In this document: positions 61,825-64,000 of the stretch, one piece after another
Layout: each line of letters opens with the position of its first letter
Numbering within the stretch: position 1 is the first letter of the stretch
From: Fulvitalea axinellae
GTDB lineage: Bacteria; Bacteroidota; Bacteroidia; Cytophagales; Cyclobacteriaceae
Direction: 5' to 3'
NCBI RefSeq assembly: GCF_036492835.1
Contig: NZ_AP025314.1
Span: 4,506,010-4,570,009 of the forward strand
Length of the DNA: 64,000 nt
Made by a program: the position numbers and the translations under genes
Notes under the pieces: generated by a model
Databases searched by the model: none
Seen by the model: only the letters and a program-made list of their open reading frames with translations
What the model was told of the DNA's origin: nothing

Positions 61825-62868
61825 GTGAACCTCTATAAAAACATCGTACGTCCGATACTCTTTAAGCTCGATCCGGAACCCGCCCACAACTTTACCTTCG
61901 GATGGATTCGTCGCGCCAGCTCCATTCCTGGCGTAGGTTCCATTATCAAAGCCGCGTATGGCTACAAATCGCCGAAACTTGAGCGGGAAGTGTTTGGCAT
62001 ACGTTTTCCGAACCCAGTCGGTTTGGCGGCAGGCCTCGACAAAGAGGCGCAACTTATCGACGAACTGGCCAATATGGGCTTCGGTTTTATCGAAATCGGA
62101 ACCTTGACTCCTGTGGGACAACCTGGAAACCCTGAGCCAAGAATGTTCCGCCTGCCGGAAGACAAAGCCGTGATTAACCGCATGGGCTTTAACAACCAAG
62201 GCGTTGAACAGGCTGTGAAAAGGCTCCGCGCACGAAAATCGAAAGTGATTGTGGGCGGAAACATCGGCAAAAACAAAGTGACGCCAAACGAAAGGGCCAC
62301 GGAAGACTACGAAAAGTGTTTTGAAGCGCTGTATGATTATGTCGATTACTTTGTGGTAAACGTCAGCTCGCCGAATACACCAAACCTGCGGGCTTTGCAG
62401 GAAAAAGAGCCTTTGAAAGAACTCCTTTCTTCGGTTAAGAAATTGAACGAGGCCAAGCCGAAAGCCAAACCGATTCTGCTCAAAATCGCTCCGGATTTGA
62501 CCGACGGTCAGCTCGACGACATTATTGAGATTGTCGGGGAAACTGGTATTGACGGAGTGATCGCCACCAACACCACCATCGACCGCAGTGGCCTGACCGC
62601 TGACAAAAACAAGGTGGAAAACATTGGAGCGGGCGGTTTAAGCGGAGCGCCTGTTACCAAGAGGTCTACTGAAGTTATTCGTTATCTGCACGAAAAATCA
62701 GGCGAAAGCTTCCCGATTATCGGTGTTGGAGGAATAATGAGCCCGCAGGACGCTATTGACAAACTAAAAGCCGGCGCTTCTTTGATCCAGATCTACACCG
62801 GTTTTATATACGAAGGCCCGGGACTTGTTAAACGAATCAACAAAGCAGTAGAAAAAGCCGGACTCTGA
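61825..62868 (+). CDS. pyrD: Dihydroorotate dehydrogenase (quinone), class 2
   Basis: The protein has 347 residues and starts with GTG. It oxidises dihydroorotate to orotate at the membrane with quinone as acceptor. Motifs: NPVGLAAGLDKEAQLIDEL near 66, GFIEIGTLTPVGQPGNPEPRMFRL near 89 (signature), NRMGFNNQGVEQ near 119, VNVSSPNTPNLRALQ near 174 with the class-2 serine, and IGVGGIMSPQDA near 299. The short amphipathic start FKLDPEPAHNF binds the membrane. Confidence 0.96.
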   Translation: MNLYKNIVRPILFKLDPEPAHNFTFGWIRRASSIPGVGSIIKAAYGYKSPKLEREVFGIRFPNPVGLAAGLDKEAQLIDELANMGFGFIEIGTLTPVGQPGNPEPRMFRLPEDKAVINRMGFNNQGVEQAVKRLRARKSKVIVGGNIGKNKVTPNERATEDYEKCFEALYDYVDYFVVNVSSPNTPNLRALQEKEPLKELLSSVKKLNEAKPKAKPILLKIAPDLTDGQLDDIIEIVGETGIDGVIATNTTIDRSGLTADKNKVENIGAGGLSGAPVTKRSTEVIRYLHEKSGESFPIIGVGGIMSPQDAIDKLKAGASLIQIYTGFIYEGPGLVKRINKAVEKAGL

Positions 62869-63047
62869 TCCGAGCCTACCTTAGGATTAGAACAACATAA
62901 ACACTATTTACCTGAAAAGGCTTAAACTTGTATTTTTTGGCGAAAGCTTAGATAAAACGTATGATTTAACAATCGTACGTTTTATTTTGCCCTCTTTCAT
63001 TCAGACACAGTCGTGTTTGGAGGTATAATTTCACACAAACTTGCGAA

Positions 63048-64000
63048 ATGATGGGCAGTACAGATATCAGGGAAATTTTCAACGAATCCACATTCCCTGT
63101 TCCCGTAGACAAGCACCGGATCTTCATTTTTAACCAAATATGGGAACGGCTCTCCGAGCCCGGATATTGGTGGAACGCTAAGGAAAAAGCCGCCTTGGTA
63201 GAAATCATCCGTAACGCTAAACGCCCGGAAATATTCGATCGCAAAAGAAAGTCTGTAGCCGAACTATCCTCACAGAGTTATGAAGGCCTAATCCCTCCGC
63301 TGGTTGCCGATACCATAGAGCGAATAGTGACCGAACCAGGAGATCTAGACCGAAAATGGGCCGTGGATGTTATCGATAAAATAGGCGAAGGCCCTTATGC
63401 CGAACTAATCGCCATTGTTATTTTATTGATGCCGATAGACCTGTTCACGACATATTTGGGAATGGATCATATTCCGCTTTCCTCTCCCCAACATGGCGAC
63501 GCGTTAAAATCTTATCCCGATAATTTGGTAGATAACGGAGCCTGGATTCGCCAAACGCAAGAGGCCGTGGACAACCTCCAACTGGTAAACGTATCAAGGG
63601 CACTAAGCATCCTGCCTTACGACAATACGCTTCGCCGGACTTTGGTGGATGCCATGTATATGGAAAAGCACAGCTTTTTCGACAAGGTCTGGAAAAACAA
63701 AGCACTCAGTCGGCCACAACTCGAAATCTTGGCGACAAAGACTTCCGCCATCAACAAATGCTTCTACTGCGCGGCGGGACATAGCGCCATATTCACACTT
63801 ACCGCCAAGAAGGCCGGTCAATCCGGTGATTTCGGATTCCTTTACGGAAAAGGAAAAGACAGTAACGTTCCCCATGCTGACTTTTTGCTTGAAATTGCGG
63901 AAAAGGCAAATCGAGAACCGCAAAGCTTGTCGGAACTTCGACCAAAAATCGAAAAGGTATTTGGCCAAAAAGGAATGGTTGAAATTTTCTCGGTAATCGC
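63048..64000 (+). CDS. AhpD-like (carboxymuconolactone decarboxylase fold) protein, cut off by the window
   Basis: The frame opens at ATG 63048 and stays open for 317 codons to the right edge; the end is missing. Residues near 240 read KCFYCAAGHSAI, the CxxC-x3-H active site of AhpD/CMD-family proteins, preceded by helical sequence. The first 200 residues have no motif I recognise beyond CMD-like helices. A two-domain peroxidase-type protein is likely. A GGAGGT lies 24 bases upstream of the start, rather far. Confidence 0.6.
   Translation, partial: MMGSTDIREIFNESTFPVPVDKHRIFIFNQIWERLSEPGYWWNAKEKAALVEIIRNAKRPEIFDRKRKSVAELSSQSYEGLIPPLVADTIERIVTEPGDLDRKWAVDVIDKIGEGPYAELIAIVILLMPIDLFTTYLGMDHIPLSSPQHGDALKSYPDNLVDNGAWIRQTQEAVDNLQLVNVSRALSILPYDNTLRRTLVDAMYMEKHSFFDKVWKNKALSRPQLEILATKTSAINKCFYCAAGHSAIFTLTAKKAGQSGDFGFLYGKGKDSNVPHADFLLEIAEKANREPQSLSELRPKIEKVFGQKGMVEIFSVI

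Noticed and set aside
1..64000. tRNA, rRNA or CRISPR arrays
   Set aside because: I saw no cloverleaf with a T-loop TTCRANNY pattern, no rRNA core sequence and no regularly spaced short repeats. A covariance-model scan was not possible.

Overview
This 64 kb window comes from a Bacteroidota chromosome. The evidence is the gene order nadK-porG-uppS-bamA-skp-skp, the ubiE-porT pair (PorT and PorG belong to the type IX secretion system), a TonB-type receptor with a carboxypeptidase-regulatory N-domain, DUF6249, DUF5606 and WbqC proteins, and several promoters that look Bacteroidota-like. A lycopene cyclase, two sulfatases and a DUF1080 glycan protein suggest a pigmented, polysaccharide-degrading, probably marine organism of the Cytophagia type. 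That finer placement is inference.

Layout. 0-4.3 kb: a cut-off RidA/chorismatase-like gene, a propeller-dihaem cytochrome and a secreted propeller. 4.3-6.7 kb: DUF6249 protein, an ECF sigma factor with a coupled membrane partner, and LD-carboxypeptidase. 6.7-13.5 kb: the minus-strand envelope cluster (nadK to the skp pair). 13.8-17.6 kb: acyl-CoA ligase, then grpE and dnaJ with an unusual dyad/sigma-54-like promoter. 17.6-21.9 kb: secreted protein, lycopene cyclase coupled to a YigZ protein, a thiol oxidoreductase, SlyD-like PPIase. 21.9-35 kb is the accessory part: IS30-like HTH remnant, GNAT, Crp/Fnr regulator, CAT-like acyltransferase, two sulfatases, DUF4412 protein, duplicated thioredoxin, DUF1080 protein, VOC protein, and a multicopper oxidase with an outer-membrane barrel. 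35-41.9 kb: orphan C5 DNA methyltransferase, EEP-fold hydrolase, a large unknown envelope protein, EamA transporter, YjbQ.

41.9-46.7 kb is the most interesting stretch. A 250 bp intergenic region holds seven DnaA-box-like 9-mers (three perfect) next to an AT-rich tract and is a good candidate replication origin. Next to it are two translationally coupled genes: a membrane-anchored helix-hairpin-helix protein and a 1190-residue protein. The large protein keeps the sequence framework of DUF4011-type superfamily 1 helicase/nucleases, but its Walker A, motif II and nuclease motifs appear eroded. I read it as a pseudo-helicase.

47-64 kb: TonB-type receptor, SPFH protein, MltG, Sua5, WbqC, ClpC, a 58-codon acidic small gene, PorT-UbiE, a PorE-like TPR/PD40/OmpA protein, EngB, DUF5606 protein, PyrD and a cut-off AhpD-like protein. 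I found no tRNA, rRNA, CRISPR array or intact insertion sequence.
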